From Klenkia sp. PcliD-1-E (GTDB lineage: Bacteria > Actinomycetota > Actinomycetes > Mycobacteriales > Geodermatophilaceae): DNA of 64,000 bases. The stretch lies in assembly GCF_024124375.1 (NCBI RefSeq), contig NZ_JAMXRZ010000002.1, positions 1-64,000 of the forward strand. Reading direction: 5' to 3'. Below the pieces are notes generated by a model. That model was not told the origin of the DNA, ran no database searches, and saw nothing but the letters and a program-made list of their open reading frames with translations. Shown here piece after piece: positions 17,003 through 25,261 of this stretch (within the stretch, counting starts at the first letter, position 1; each line of letters opens with the position of its first letter). Made by a program: the position numbers and the translations under genes.

Positions 17003-17610
17003 TCTACCCGCTCGTCCGTGAGCTGGCCGCTGCCGGTGCCCGTGTGCGGGTGCCGGTCGCGGTGACGTGCCGGGTCTTGAAGATCGCCCGCCAGCCCTAC
17101 TACCGGTGGCTGGCAGACCCGGTCACCGCCGCCGAGCTCGAGGCGGCCTACCGGGCCAACGCCCTGCACGACGCCCACCTCGACGACCCAGAGTTCGGCT
17201 ACCGCTACCTCGCCGTCGAGGCCGCCGGCGCCGGGGAGCCGATGGCTGAGCGCACCGCGTGGGCGCTGTGCTCGGCGATGAGCTGGTGGTCTGCCTTCGG
17301 CAAGCCCCGCCGCGGCAAGGCCGGCCGGCCCGGGCCGCCGGTGCATGACGACCGGGTCCAGCGCGTGTTCACCGCGCCGGCACCGAACCGGTTGTGGCTG
17401 ACCGACATCACCGAGCACCCCACCGCCGAGGGCAAGCTCTACCTCTGCGCGATCAAGGACGTGCACTCCAACCGGATCGTCGGCTACGCGATGGACGCCC
17501 GGATGCAGTCCCGGCTGGCCCTCGCAGCGCTGGAGTCCGCCGTCGCGCGACGGGCCACCGGCGGGAACGACGTCGCCGGCTGCATCGTCCACTCCGACAG
17601 GGGGTCGCAA

Positions 17611-19109
17611 GGCGGATTCCACCGGTCGTCGCAACACCTCGATCGTGGAGGTGTGTGTCGTGGCGACAGCCGACTGGAGCAGGAAGACCAGCGAGGTGCC
17701 CGAGGGTGTGCGTCGGCAGTGGCGGGCTGATCGGGCGCTCCGCCCGGCGATGCGCTCGCCGGGTCGGCCGGAGCCCTCGCGGGCGGTGCAGCGTCAGTTC
17801 TGGCGGGTCATCGCCACCGGGGTCACCTCGGTGGATGCGTCGCTGGAGGTGGGCGTGTCCTGGCCGGTCGGTTGCAGGTGGTTTCGCCACGCTGGCGGCA
17901 TGGCCCCGATCTCGCTGGCCGAGCCCACGGGCCGGTACCTGTCGTTCGCTGAACGGGAGGAGATCGCGATCCTGCGGGCTACCGGCGCCGGGGTGCGCAC
18001 GATCGCTCGCGCCGTCCAGCGGGACCCCTCGACGATCTCCCGCGAGCTGCGCCGTAACGCCGCCACCCGGGGCGGCCGACCGGAGTACCGGGCCACGGTG
18101 GCGCAGTGGAAGGCGCAGCAGGCTGCCAAGCGCCCCAAGGTCGCCAAGCTCGTGACCAACGTGCGGCTGCGCCATTTCGTGCAGGAGCGGCTGGATGGCA
18201 CGGTGCGGCGCGCCGATGGCACCGCCGTCACCGGGCCGGTGACGGCTGAGTTCAAGGGGCGCACGATGAAGCCCCACCGCGCCGACCGGCGCTGGGCGAC
18301 GGCTTGGAGTCCGCAGCAGATCAGCAACCGGCTGCGGCTGGACTTCCCCGACGATGAGTCCATGCGGATCAGCCACGAGGCGATCTACCAGGCGCTGTTC
18401 ATCGAAGGCCGCGGCGCCCTCAAGCGCGAACTCGTCGCGTGCTTGCGCACCGGTCGAGCTCTTCGCGAGCCACGGGCCCGCACGCGCAACAAGCCCCACG
18501 GGCACGTCACCGATGAGGTGGTGTTGAGCCAGCGACCTGCCGAGGCCGCCGATCGGGCCGTCCCGGGCCACTGGGAGGGCGACTTGATCATCGGCACCGG
18601 ACGCTCGGCGATTGGCACGCTCGTGGAGCGCTCCAGCCGCACCACGCTGCTGGTGCATCTCCCGCGCCTGAAGGGCTGGGGTGAGCAGCCGGTAGTGAAG
18701 AACGGGCCCTCCCTGGCCGGCTACGGGGCGTTGGCGATGAACGCGGCCCTGGCCTCCTCGATGGCGCGGTTGCCCGTGCAGCTGCGCCAGACCCTGACCT
18801 GGGATCGGGGCAAGGAGCTCTCCGGGCACGCCCAGTTGACCCTTGACACCGGCACCAAGGTGTTCTTCGCCGACCCCCACTCACCCTGGCAGCGACCCAG
18901 CAACGAGAACACCAACGGGCTGCTGCGTCAGTACTTCCCCAAGGGCACCGACCTGTCCCGGTGGACCGCTGAGGACCTCGAGGCCGTCGCGCTTGCGATC
19001 AACGACAGGCCCCGCAAGACACTGGGCTGGAAGACCCCCGCCGAGGTCTTCTCCGAGCAGCTACGGTCCCTCCAACAGCCCGGTGTTGCATCGACCGGTT
19101 GAACCCGCC
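17611..19109 (+). mobile_element. IS30-family insertion sequence nested in IS3
   Basis: 1499 bp. Imperfect terminal inverted repeats of about 28 bp: the left end starts GGCGGATTCCACCGGTCG, and the complement of the right end starts GGCGGGTTCAACCGGTCG. It is flanked by a 3-bp direct repeat CAA (17608-17610 and 19110-19112), and the uninterrupted IS3 copy has a single CAA there. One transposase gene fills it. The clean duplication indicates a simple transposition later than the IS3 insertion. Confidence 0.93.
17660..19102 (+). CDS. IS30-family transposase
   Basis: 480 residues from the GTG at 17660 (another GTG at 17645 is in frame). It has an N-terminal HTH (LSFAEREEIAILRATGAGVRTIARAVQRDPSTISRELRRN in outline), then the RNase-H-fold DDE core: GHWEGDLIIG (first Asp), LTWDRGKELSGH (second Asp) and SNENTNGLLRQYFPKGTD (Glu). 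C-terminal INDRPRKTLGWKTPAEVF is the IS30 signature. All catalytic residues are present, so the element may be active. Confidence 0.95.
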   Translation: MATADWSRKTSEVPEGVRRQWRADRALRPAMRSPGRPEPSRAVQRQFWRVIATGVTSVDASLEVGVSWPVGCRWFRHAGGMAPISLAEPTGRYLSFAEREEIAILRATGAGVRTIARAVQRDPSTISRELRRNAATRGGRPEYRATVAQWKAQQAAKRPKVAKLVTNVRLRHFVQERLDGTVRRADGTAVTGPVTAEFKGRTMKPHRADRRWATAWSPQQISNRLRLDFPDDESMRISHEAIYQALFIEGRGALKRELVACLRTGRALREPRARTRNKPHGHVTDEVVLSQRPAEAADRAVPGHWEGDLIIGTGRSAIGTLVERSSRTTLLVHLPRLKGWGEQPVVKNGPSLAGYGALAMNAALASSMARLPVQLRQTLTWDRGKELSGHAQLTLDTGTKVFFADPHSPWQRPSNENTNGLLRQYFPKGTDLSRWTAEDLEAVALAINDRPRKTLGWKTPAEVFSEQLRSLQQPGVASTG

Positions 19110-19466
19110 CAATTCCGATCTCGGCGCTACGTTCACGCCCTCGGCGCTCATGGCCTGGTCGGCTCCATGGGCCGCGTCGGTGCTGCTGGGGACAACGCAG
19201 CGATGGAGTCCTTCTTCGCGCTGCTGCAGAAGAACGTCCTGGACCGGCAGCGCTGGGCCACCCGCCAGCAGCTGCGGATCGCGATCGTCACCTGGATTGA
19301 ACGGACCTACCACCGCCGACTGCGGCAAGCCGCCCTCGGCCGCCTCACACCCATCGAGTGCGAGATGATCGAACCCGCACCAGCCGCCCAGGCCGCCTGA
19401 CCCGAACTGTCACCTATCCGTGCAGCAGTCCCGACCCTCGGTAAGGGTCGGTGGCGGGGCGCTCTT

Positions 19467-19997
19467 CGTTGCAGAAGCCGTCGTCGACGAGCTGTAAACC
19501 GACGACGACGTCGACCTCGAGCCACAGCGCGGCTGGCAGGACTACCTGCAGCGACTGGCCCATGGGGTGCGACGCATCGCGCTGGCCCACCCCGCCTTGT
19601 TCCCGTTGGTGGCCACCCGCCCCCCGGCCGCACCATGGGTCAGACCCCCGCTACGCAGCCTCGGGTGGGTGGAGTCGCTGCTGTCGGCGTTGCTGGCCCA
19701 TGGATTCAGCCCTGAGCAGGCCGTCGTGGTCTACCGGGCCTACCGGGCCTACACCAGCTTCCTGCTGGGCCACCTGCTGCCGGAAGTCACCCAGCGCGGG
19801 GTGGCAAGCAACACCATCGACGACCCCGACGGCAGCACCGATGACGGCCGGGCCGACATCGGGACGGGCTTTCCGATGCTGGTCGACCTGCAGGACCTGC
19901 TGTCCCTGGACGAGACAGGGACCGAGTTCGGGAATCATTGAAGAACCTCATCACCCGGCTCTCCACCGTGGTCTCCGCCCGGACCACCCACCTGTAG
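19467..19997 (+). pseudogene. TetR-family regulator remnant of Asp23 cluster 2
   Basis: Matches the C-terminal two-thirds of the intact regulator at 12234-13160, starting at AVVDEL. Lesions: the HTH half is absent beyond the IS3 end; a TAA replaces the Tyr codon after VVDEL (about 19495); a 9-base tandem duplication gives VYRAYRAYTS; and a frameshift near 19932 separates TEFGNH from KNLITRL. The terminal TTHL and stop are still recognisable. The gene is dead, consistent with an IS-associated deletion removing its promoter and HTH. Confidence 0.88.
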
Positions 19998-20047
19998 CCC
20001 GATTGCCGGCATCCGGTCCGAGTCGACAGTCATCGTTCGACAACGAG

Positions 20048-20073
20048 GTTTGCATCTTATTTACGCGGTAAAG
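20048..20073 (+). promoter_or_regulatory. Degenerate GTTT/GTAAA site upstream of Asp23 cluster 2
   Basis: GTTTGC (20048-20053) and GTAAAG (20068-20073) occupy the place of the GTTTAC/GTAAAC repeat of cluster 1, but half-sites and spacing (20 bp) differ. As a promoter it reads GTTT-N14-CGGTAA. TTTACGCGGTAAA also forms a compact palindrome here. It lies 72 bases before the first Asp23 start of cluster 2. Confidence 0.4.
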
Positions 20074-20144
20074 CAGGGGGTGCGGCCGTCCGCGTCGCAG
20101 CCGTGAGCTCAGCGCTCGCCGGCGCCCCCGACCCAGGAGCTGTG

Positions 20145-20612
20145 ATGAGCACCCCCACCGACCCCACCACCACGACCGGCAAGGGTGCGAGCAAGCCCTC
20201 CACCGAGTTGGTCTCCACCCAGGGGAAGACCACCATCGCCGACACCGTCGTCTCCAAGATCGCCGGAATGGCCGCTCGCGAAGTCAATGGCGTTCACCGT
20301 CTCGGTGGCGGCACCGCCCGCGCATTCGGTGCTATCCGCGAACGCATCCCGGGCTCCGGTGGCGCCAACGTCAGCCAGGGTGTCTCGGTGGAGGTCGGGG
20401 AGACCCAGGCCGCCATCGACATCGATGTCGTCGTGGAGTACGGCGTGGCCATCGCCGACCTCGCCGCCGGGATCCGGCGCAACGTCATCTCCAACCTGCA
20501 GCAGATGACCGGCTTGGAGGTCGTGGAGGTCAACATCGCCGTCGACGACATCCACCTGCCCACCGACGACGCCGCAACGGAGGACGAGCAGCAGCCCTCC
20601 CGAGTCCAGTGA
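20145..20612 (+). CDS. Asp23/Gls24 family envelope stress protein (cluster 2)
   Basis: 155 residues from an ATG with CAGGAG upstream. The sequence is nearly the same as the cluster 1 protein at 13306-13758 from KPSTELVS to the C-terminus (QQPSRVQ), differing mainly in the Thr-rich leader. The Asp23 core GKTTIADTVVSKIAGMAA and IDIDVVVEYGVAIADLAAGI is intact. It opens the second copy of the operon, directly downstream of the dead TetR gene. Confidence 0.92.
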   Translation: MSTPTDPTTTTGKGASKPSTELVSTQGKTTIADTVVSKIAGMAAREVNGVHRLGGGTARAFGAIRERIPGSGGANVSQGVSVEVGETQAAIDIDVVVEYGVAIADLAAGIRRNVISNLQQMTGLEVVEVNIAVDDIHLPTDDAATEDEQQPSRVQ

Positions 20613-21045
20613 CCGGCCCGGGCCGCACGCACCCCCCAGCCCCGACTGCCCGGGCGCTGCCCTCCCAACCTGCAGGACCGGGTCCAGTCGTGGAGGGCGT
20701 CGACATCGAAGCCTTGCCGCAGCGGTGCGTGCGTGTCCGGCCGTGGCTGACCTATCCCCTGGCTCGTTGGGCACGGTCGCGACCTACCTGCCCGGCCGGC
20801 GGGTGCCCGGAATCGCGGTACGGCACGCGTCAGGGAATGGCTCCACAACACAGAGCTTGCAGGTCGACGTTCATGTCGTGGCCGTATACGGCCCGACGAT
20901 GGCGACCGTGGCCACCCAGGTGCACACCGTGATCGCAGCCCATGCTCCCGGTGCAGTGGTCGCCGTCGCCATCGACGACATCGTTGTAGGCGAGGATGCC
21001 GCCGCGCTGCAGGTCGATACGACTAGCCCCGGGACAACCGCATGA
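20609..21045 (+). pseudogene. Short Asp23-like gene with frameshift (cluster 2)
   Basis: It starts like cluster 1 (GTG overlapping the previous stop; VVEGVDIEALP), but one base is missing near 20717 relative to the cluster 1 sequence. The frame therefore leaves the family; the correct continuation VRACPAVADLSPGSLGTVATYLPGRR is read one frame over and runs to the TGA at 21043-21045. The second half is well conserved, with an extra loop (GNGSTTQS). Either a recent inactivating deletion or a sequencing error; the downstream ATGA overlap is preserved. Confidence 0.8.
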
Positions 21046-21287
21046 GCGCTACCGGCGGTGGCCAGCGCGCTGAGTTCCGGGCCTTTGTGCGGGCCCACCA
21101 CCCAGACGTCGGCGGGGATCCGGCCATCTTCCAGGCCGGGCTGGCCGACCGTGGTCGCAGCCACCACGGTCGCCACCGCCCGCCGGTCACTGTGGTGCCC
21201 AGCAGGTCACTGCCGGCTCGGCTACGCCGACTGCACCGGCGCCTGCGCCGGGGCAGGCGCCCCACGCGCAGCGTCCCGCTGCGCTGA
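21042..21287 (+). CDS. HPD-motif mini-protein (J-domain-like fragment), cluster 2
   Basis: 81 residues, ATG overlapping the previous stop. RAEFRAFVRAHHPDVGGDP followed by a short helix, then VTVVPSRSLPARLRRLHRRLRR. It keeps the HPD tripeptide, GGDP and the basic tail of the cluster 1 protein while the connecting residues differ, which argues for selection on those two parts. No other domain is visible. Confidence 0.7.
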   Translation: MSATGGGQRAEFRAFVRAHHPDVGGDPAIFQAGLADRGRSHHGRHRPPVTVVPSRSLPARLRRLHRRLRRGRRPTRSVPLR

Positions 21288-21337
21288 GCTGCCCTTTCCC
21301 TACCTGCCTACCCACGTTCCCCTCCTTGGAGATCATC

Positions 21338-21523
21338 ATGCGTCCCAGCACTCTAGGCCTGGTTGTGGGCCTCATCCTCGGCGTGGCCGGCGCCTTCGGG
21401 GGGTTCGGGGCTTTCGTCCTGGTCGCCGTCCTCGGCGCCATCGGATTCATCGTCGGCAAGGCCGTGGAAGGCCAGATCGATGTGTCCAGCTACCTGCCCG
21501 GCGCCGACCGCACCCGGCGATGA
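21338..21523 (+). CDS. DUF2273-like small membrane protein (cluster 2)
   Basis: 61 residues from the ATG at 21338, preceded by TTGGAG. Hydrophobic hairpin LGLVVGLILGVAGAFGGFGA and FVLVAVLGAIGFIVGKAV, then VSSYLPGADRTRR. It is a close homologue of the cluster 1 protein, and the ATGA overlap with the next Asp23 gene is retained. Confidence 0.8.
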   Translation: MRPSTLGLVVGLILGVAGAFGGFGAFVLVAVLGAIGFIVGKAVEGQIDVSSYLPGADRTRR

Positions 21524-21912
21524 GCCTCACCGCATCGGCTGACCCCCGGCTGGACACCCCCCCGGAGGACCGCGGCCGACTGGATATCAAGGACCGGGTG
21601 ATCGTGAAGATCGCCGCCCACGCCGCCACCGGCATTGAACACGCCACCGGTTCCCCCCACCGGGTACTGGGGGTCGCCATCGGTGATGAGCTCGGCGCAC
21701 CTGCGGTCACCGCCCAGGTGCACGGGGACATCGCCACCATCACCATCGACCTGGGCGTGGCGTGGCCGGCCTCGATCATCGACGTCACCCGCGCGGTCCG
21801 CGCAGCCGTCATCGACCGGCTCACCACCCTGGCCGACATCCACACCGCCCAGGTCGACATCGCCGTCACCGCTATGCCCGCCCCCCGCAGCCGCCGCGGG
21901 AGGGTTGCCTGA
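21520..21912 (+). CDS. Asp23/Gls24 family protein, second paralogue (cluster 2)
   Basis: 130 residues. Asp23-type core: LDIKDRVIVKIAAHAATGI, HRVLGVAIGDE, VTAQVHGDIATITIDLGVAW, VTRAVRAAVIDRLTTLADI. It is the homologue of the cluster 1 gene at 14606-15010, with a shorter leader. The following gene begins within its stop codon (TGATG). Confidence 0.85.
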   Translation: MSLTASADPRLDTPPEDRGRLDIKDRVIVKIAAHAATGIEHATGSPHRVLGVAIGDELGAPAVTAQVHGDIATITIDLGVAWPASIIDVTRAVRAAVIDRLTTLADIHTAQVDIAVTAMPAPRSRRGRVA

Positions 21913-22442
21913 TGCGACTATTCGACCGCATTGCGGCCGTCGTGCTCGCCGCCCTCGGGTTCGCCGCCGGCGCCGTGGTGGTCGTGGAGATCGCCCACCG
22001 CGCCTTCGGTGGCACCGGGCACCTGGTGGTGCCCTACGAGCCCGCGGCCGGTTTCGTCCGGGGCCACGCGTGGTCCTCGGCCCCGGTCATCGTCATCGGC
22101 GTCGGCCTGGCCGTCGTCGGACTAGTCGTGCTAATCGCCGAACTCACGCCGCGGCGTCCCGGGCTGCTGGTCCTGGAATCCGGGCATCCGGACGTCACCG
22201 CGGCACTCCCCCGGTCCTCGGTGGCCCGCGTCGTCGAGCACGCAGCCGGCGATGTGCCCGGCGTGGAATCGGTGCGGGCCGCCGCTCGCGGACGCCGGGT
22301 CACCCTCACCGCTCGCACCCTGATCACCGACCCCGGTGACCTGTCCACCCAGCTCGACTCGGTGGCCACCCAGGCACTGGCCGGGCTGCACCTACGGCGC
22401 ACCCCCCCGGTAACCGTCCGCATCCAGGGAGGCCCCTCGTGA
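21912..22442 (+). CDS. DUF6286-type membrane protein of Asp23 cluster 2
   Basis: 176 residues; two membrane helices (AAVVLAALGFAAGAVVVVEI and VIVIGVGLAVVGLVVLIAEL) around a short loop with PYEPAAGFVRG. The conserved RRPGLLVLESGHPDVTAALP domain and C-terminal VTVRIQGG strand follow. Colinear with the cluster 1 homologue at 15010. Confidence 0.82.
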   Translation: MRLFDRIAAVVLAALGFAAGAVVVVEIAHRAFGGTGHLVVPYEPAAGFVRGHAWSSAPVIVIGVGLAVVGLVVLIAELTPRRPGLLVLESGHPDVTAALPRSSVARVVEHAAGDVPGVESVRAAARGRRVTLTARTLITDPGDLSTQLDSVATQALAGLHLRRTPPVTVRIQGGPS

Positions 22443-23059
22443 CTACCGTCCAAGCCGGACCGGCCACCCTGCCCACCGAGACCCGGTCACCGGGCGCAGT
22501 ACGAACCAACCGCCTCCTGCTCGTGCTGGCAGGTGTGCTCCTGCTGACCGCTGGGCTGCTCACCCTCGCGCTGGGCACCGGACTGCTCAACCCCCCAGCC
22601 CAGGACCAGGCGGTGCTCAATCACGTCGCCGACACCTGGCTGACCTCCCACAGCTGGGTGTGGTGGCCCATCGCCGCCGGCGGGGTGCTCCTGATGGTGC
22701 TGTGCGCGTGGTGGCTGCTGGCCCAAGCCCGGTCCAACCGGGTGTCCACGCTGCGCATCGGGGAACGCACCGGGCAGGGCCGCACCACCATCGCCGCGTC
22801 CGCACTCACCGACGCCATCGAGGCCGACGTCGAGACCTACCGCGGCGTGACCCGGGCCCGAGCCCATCTCAGCGGCACCATCAGCGCACCCACCCTTACC
22901 CTCACCGTCGCCCTGGACGGACGGGTCGATGTCGACCAGGTGCAGCAACAGGTCAGCGAGCAGGCGCTCACCCACGCTCGAACCGCCCTCGGGGTTGCCT
23001 CGTTGCCCACCCGCTTGGAGCTCACCGTGCCCCGTACCACCGCCCGCGACGTGCGCTGA
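22439..23059 (+). CDS. amaP: AmaP-like alkaline-shock membrane anchor (cluster 2)
   Basis: 206 residues, the same length as the cluster 1 homologue. Two membrane helices (LLLVLAGVLLLTAGLLTLAL and WWPIAAGGVLLMVLCAWWLL) and the cytoplasmic domain TLRIGERTGQGRTTIAASAL, LTLTVALDGRVDVDQV. It begins at a GTG overlapping the previous stop. Expected to anchor Asp23-type proteins. Confidence 0.85.
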   Translation: MTTVQAGPATLPTETRSPGAVRTNRLLLVLAGVLLLTAGLLTLALGTGLLNPPAQDQAVLNHVADTWLTSHSWVWWPIAAGGVLLMVLCAWWLLAQARSNRVSTLRIGERTGQGRTTIAASALTDAIEADVETYRGVTRARAHLSGTISAPTLTLTVALDGRVDVDQVQQQVSEQALTHARTALGVASLPTRLELTVPRTTARDVR

Positions 23060-23067
23060 CCACGCCG

Positions 23068-23403
23068 ATGTCCACCGACCTGGGCACCATTCCCTCGGGG
23101 GCCTTGGTGCTTACCACAGCCGCCGTCCTCGCTGCCGCCACCGGAACGTTCTTGGTGCGCGCCGCCGCTGCCGGACGCCCCCGCAGCGACGTCCACGTCT
23201 TGGTGTTGTTGCTGCTGCTCACCGCGGTGGCCGAGACCGGTGCGGCGTTGCTGTCCACCGGCCGCTGGGAGCTCGCCGGGGTGTGGCCCTCCACCGTCGC
23301 GGCGGTCATCTCGGTCGCACCCCTGCTGGCCGGCGCGTGGCACTACCGCAGCAGCCATGACGGTCAGGGTCATCGCCGACGCGGGCCCGGTCATGGACGC
23401 TGA
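23068..23403 (+). CDS. Small three-helix membrane protein (cluster 2)
   Basis: 111 residues from the ATG at 23068. Helices GALVLTTAAVLAAATGTFLV, VLVLLLLLTAVAETGAALL and STVAAVISVAPLLAGAW, then a basic tail. It is positionally equivalent to 16178-16492 although sequence similarity is low. Function unknown. Confidence 0.7.
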   Translation: MSTDLGTIPSGALVLTTAAVLAAATGTFLVRAAAAGRPRSDVHVLVLLLLLTAVAETGAALLSTGRWELAGVWPSTVAAVISVAPLLAGAWHYRSSHDGQGHRRRGPGHGR

Positions 23404-23716
23404 GAGCGAGCGGGAGTTGGCCGCGCTGGCCGACCGGCTGCGCGCCGACGACCCGCGCTTCGCCGACCGCCTGGCCACCTCGGTCCCCGCCGCCGCACCA
23501 TGGCCGGTGCAGACCATGACCTGGTGCTGGATCCTGCTGACCAGCGCCCTGGTCACGGCATACCTGTGGTTCGGAAACTCCGCAGCCCTGGTTCTCGCCA
23601 CGACGCTGGCGGTGCTGTACCCGGCCGGTCTGCTCACCGCACTTCGCCTGCGCGCGTCGATCCAGGTGCTGGCCGGCGTCGCCTCGGTGGACCGCCGAAG
23701 TCGCCACCGCCGATAG
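23393..23716 (+). CDS. DUF3040-like two-helix membrane protein (cluster 2)
   Basis: 107 residues from the ATG at 23393; an earlier in-frame ATG at 23357 would overlap the previous gene by 47 bases. DUF3040-like start: DAESERELAALADRLRADDPRFADRL. It is followed by two helices (MTWCWILLTSALVTAYLWF and LVLATTLAVLYPAGLLTAL) and a basic tail. It is the intact counterpart of the IS-truncated gene at 16482. It closes cluster 2. Confidence 0.72.
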   Translation: MDAESERELAALADRLRADDPRFADRLATSVPAAAPWPVQTMTWCWILLTSALVTAYLWFGNSAALVLATTLAVLYPAGLLTALRLRASIQVLAGVASVDRRSRHRR

Positions 23717-23794
23717 CCGTCGGCGCGGTGCACGTGGTGGCAGGTCAGGCCTGCAGCCGCTGGAACACCGGACGCCCCCAACCGGCAGGCGGGG

Positions 23795-25261
23795 TCAGCC
23801 CCGTCGAGGGGTGGGGAGGTCTCGGCGGCTCCGTTTGGCTGTGTACATGGCCCGGTCGGCGCTGCTGAGCAACGTGTCCGGTGAGGAGTCGGTGCCGGAG
23901 ATCGCTACCCCCACGCTGATGCCGATGGTGTGCGTGCCGTGGGTGGACAGCACCGGGGCGGTGAATGCACCGCGAACGCGGTCGGCGATGGTGTCGGCCT
24001 GTTGCCAGCTGCGCATCCCCGGGCACAGCAGGACGAACTCATCGCCACCGAGTCGGGCCACGGTGTCACCCGGGCGTACGGCCTGGCGCAGGTAGCCGGC
24101 GGCGGTGATGAGCACCTCATCGCCCACGGCGTGGCCGTGGTGGTCGTTGACGGCTTTGAAGCGGTCCAGGTCGCAGTAGAGAACGGCGACCTGGGTGCCC
24201 TGCCGGGTTGCGCTGTGCAGCGCGTGGGTGAGCCGGTCCATCAGCAGGGTCCGGTTGGGCAGTCCGGTCAAGCCGTCGTGCAGAGCGGCGGTGCGCAGCT
24301 GCTGCTCCATCTTTCGCTGGCTGGTGACATCAGCCATCGCCACCACCGCGCCCAGCACCTCTCCGTCATCGCCCATGACGCGCGACGCCGAGCAGGTGAC
24401 CAGCCGTGCCTGTGCCCCGTGGGCACGGATGACGATCTCGGCGTCGAGCACCCGGCCTTCCTCGAACGCGCGCAGCAGAGGAACCTGGCCAGCCGACAGC
24501 GGGGTGACCCCATCGGAGGCGAACAGATCATAGGCAGTGGGGATGTCCGCGGGGGCGACCCGGGCGGCTTCACCCGCGGGCTCGTCGTGCCCGTGCCATT
24601 GGCGGCTGACCCTGTTGAAGTAGGTGACCTGCCCATCGGCGTCGGCGGCGACCACCCCTACCGGGAGCGCCTCCAGCAGAGCTCGGGAGAACGCCTGGGT
24701 GCGAGACAGCCGCGCATAGGCCTCGCCGAAGAAGGACTGGGCCTGGTCGGCGCTGCGATCGGTGCGCCGTCGCTGCAACAGCACCACGACCAGCGCGGCG
24801 AGGTCCTCCAGAGCAGCGATGTGGGCACCGGTCAGGTCACCGGGGGTGTCATCGTGTACGCACAGGGTCCCCACGATGACGCCGGCAACCTGCAGCGGTG
24901 TGCTGGCATACAGCCGCACGTGGCCACGGCGACCATCGACCCACGGGTTACCGGCGAACGCCGGGACCGCCGAGGCGTCCCCCACTGCCACGGTGACCCG
25001 TGAGCGCGCCGCGGTCTGACACAGGGACTCATGTCGAGGGGACCGCGACCACCCGGAGCCGGTGCGGGCGAGCTGGTACTGCCAGGAACCGTCCAGCAGG
25101 TTGATCACTGCCTGCCCGGCGCCGGTGAGCATGACAGCCAGCCGCAGCACTCCGTCCAGCTCGGGGTCGATGGGCAGGTCGGCCAGATCGAGGTCCGTCA
25201 TCGTTCGACCTTGCGTTGCAGGAGCGGGCTGCGCCAGGGGCATGTCGTGGGTAACGGGCAC
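23795..25261 (-). CDS. GAF-PAS-GGDEF diguanylate cyclase
   Basis: 488 residues. An N-terminal GAF domain (VMLTGAGQAVINLLDG, CQTAARSRVTVAVGDASA, VRLYASTPLQVAGVIVGTLC) is followed by a PAS domain (LLEALPVGVVAADADGQVTY). The GGDEF domain has DGLTGLPNRTLL, YCDLDRFKAVND and RLGGDEF. The active site is complete; there is no EAL domain, so the predicted activity is cyclic-di-GMP synthesis under GAF/PAS control. It is soluble. Alternative start: the ATG at 25201 (MTDLDLADL). Its 3' end faces the Asp23 cluster 2 end. Confidence 0.92.
   Translation of the reverse strand: MPVTHDMPLAQPAPATQGRTMTDLDLADLPIDPELDGVLRLAVMLTGAGQAVINLLDGSWQYQLARTGSGWSRSPRHESLCQTAARSRVTVAVGDASAVPAFAGNPWVDGRRGHVRLYASTPLQVAGVIVGTLCVHDDTPGDLTGAHIAALEDLAALVVVLLQRRRTDRSADQAQSFFGEAYARLSRTQAFSRALLEALPVGVVAADADGQVTYFNRVSRQWHGHDEPAGEAARVAPADIPTAYDLFASDGVTPLSAGQVPLLRAFEEGRVLDAEIVIRAHGAQARLVTCSASRVMGDDGEVLGAVVAMADVTSQRKMEQQLRTAALHDGLTGLPNRTLLMDRLTHALHSATRQGTQVAVLYCDLDRFKAVNDHHGHAVGDEVLITAAGYLRQAVRPGDTVARLGGDEFVLLCPGMRSWQQADTIADRVRGAFTAPVLSTHGTHTIGISVGVAISGTDSSPDTLLSSADRAMYTAKRSRRDLPTPRRG

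Larger units (their letters stand above)
16999..19400 (+). pseudogene. IS3-family OrfB (DDE transposase) interrupted by IS30
   Basis: The 5' part (16999-17610) encodes an HTH_21 region and the start of the rve integrase core (RLWLTDITEHPTAEGKLYL, VDSNRIVGYAMD-like strand, IVHSDRGSQ). The frame is then broken by the IS30 at 17611-19109 and resumes at about 19113 with FRSRRYVHALGAHGLVGS and the catalytic-Glu region NAAMESFFALLQKN. The uninterrupted copy at 50213-50917 reads GSQFQSRRFVHALG across the same point. The transposase is therefore inactive unless IS30 excises precisely. Confidence 0.9.
16640..19433 (+). mobile_element. IS3-family insertion sequence interrupted by IS30
   Basis: Terminal inverted repeats begin GGGACTGCTGCACG at the left end and end with its complement at the right; the similarity runs on through TAGGTGACA. 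Removing the nested IS30 and its target duplication leaves about 1.29 kb, normal for IS3. No target duplication flanks the element (CAT on the left, GAC on the right). A second, partial copy with the same terminal repeat lies at 50384-51081 in opposite orientation. It separates Asp23 clusters 1 and 2, and both flanking genes are cut. Confidence 0.88.
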
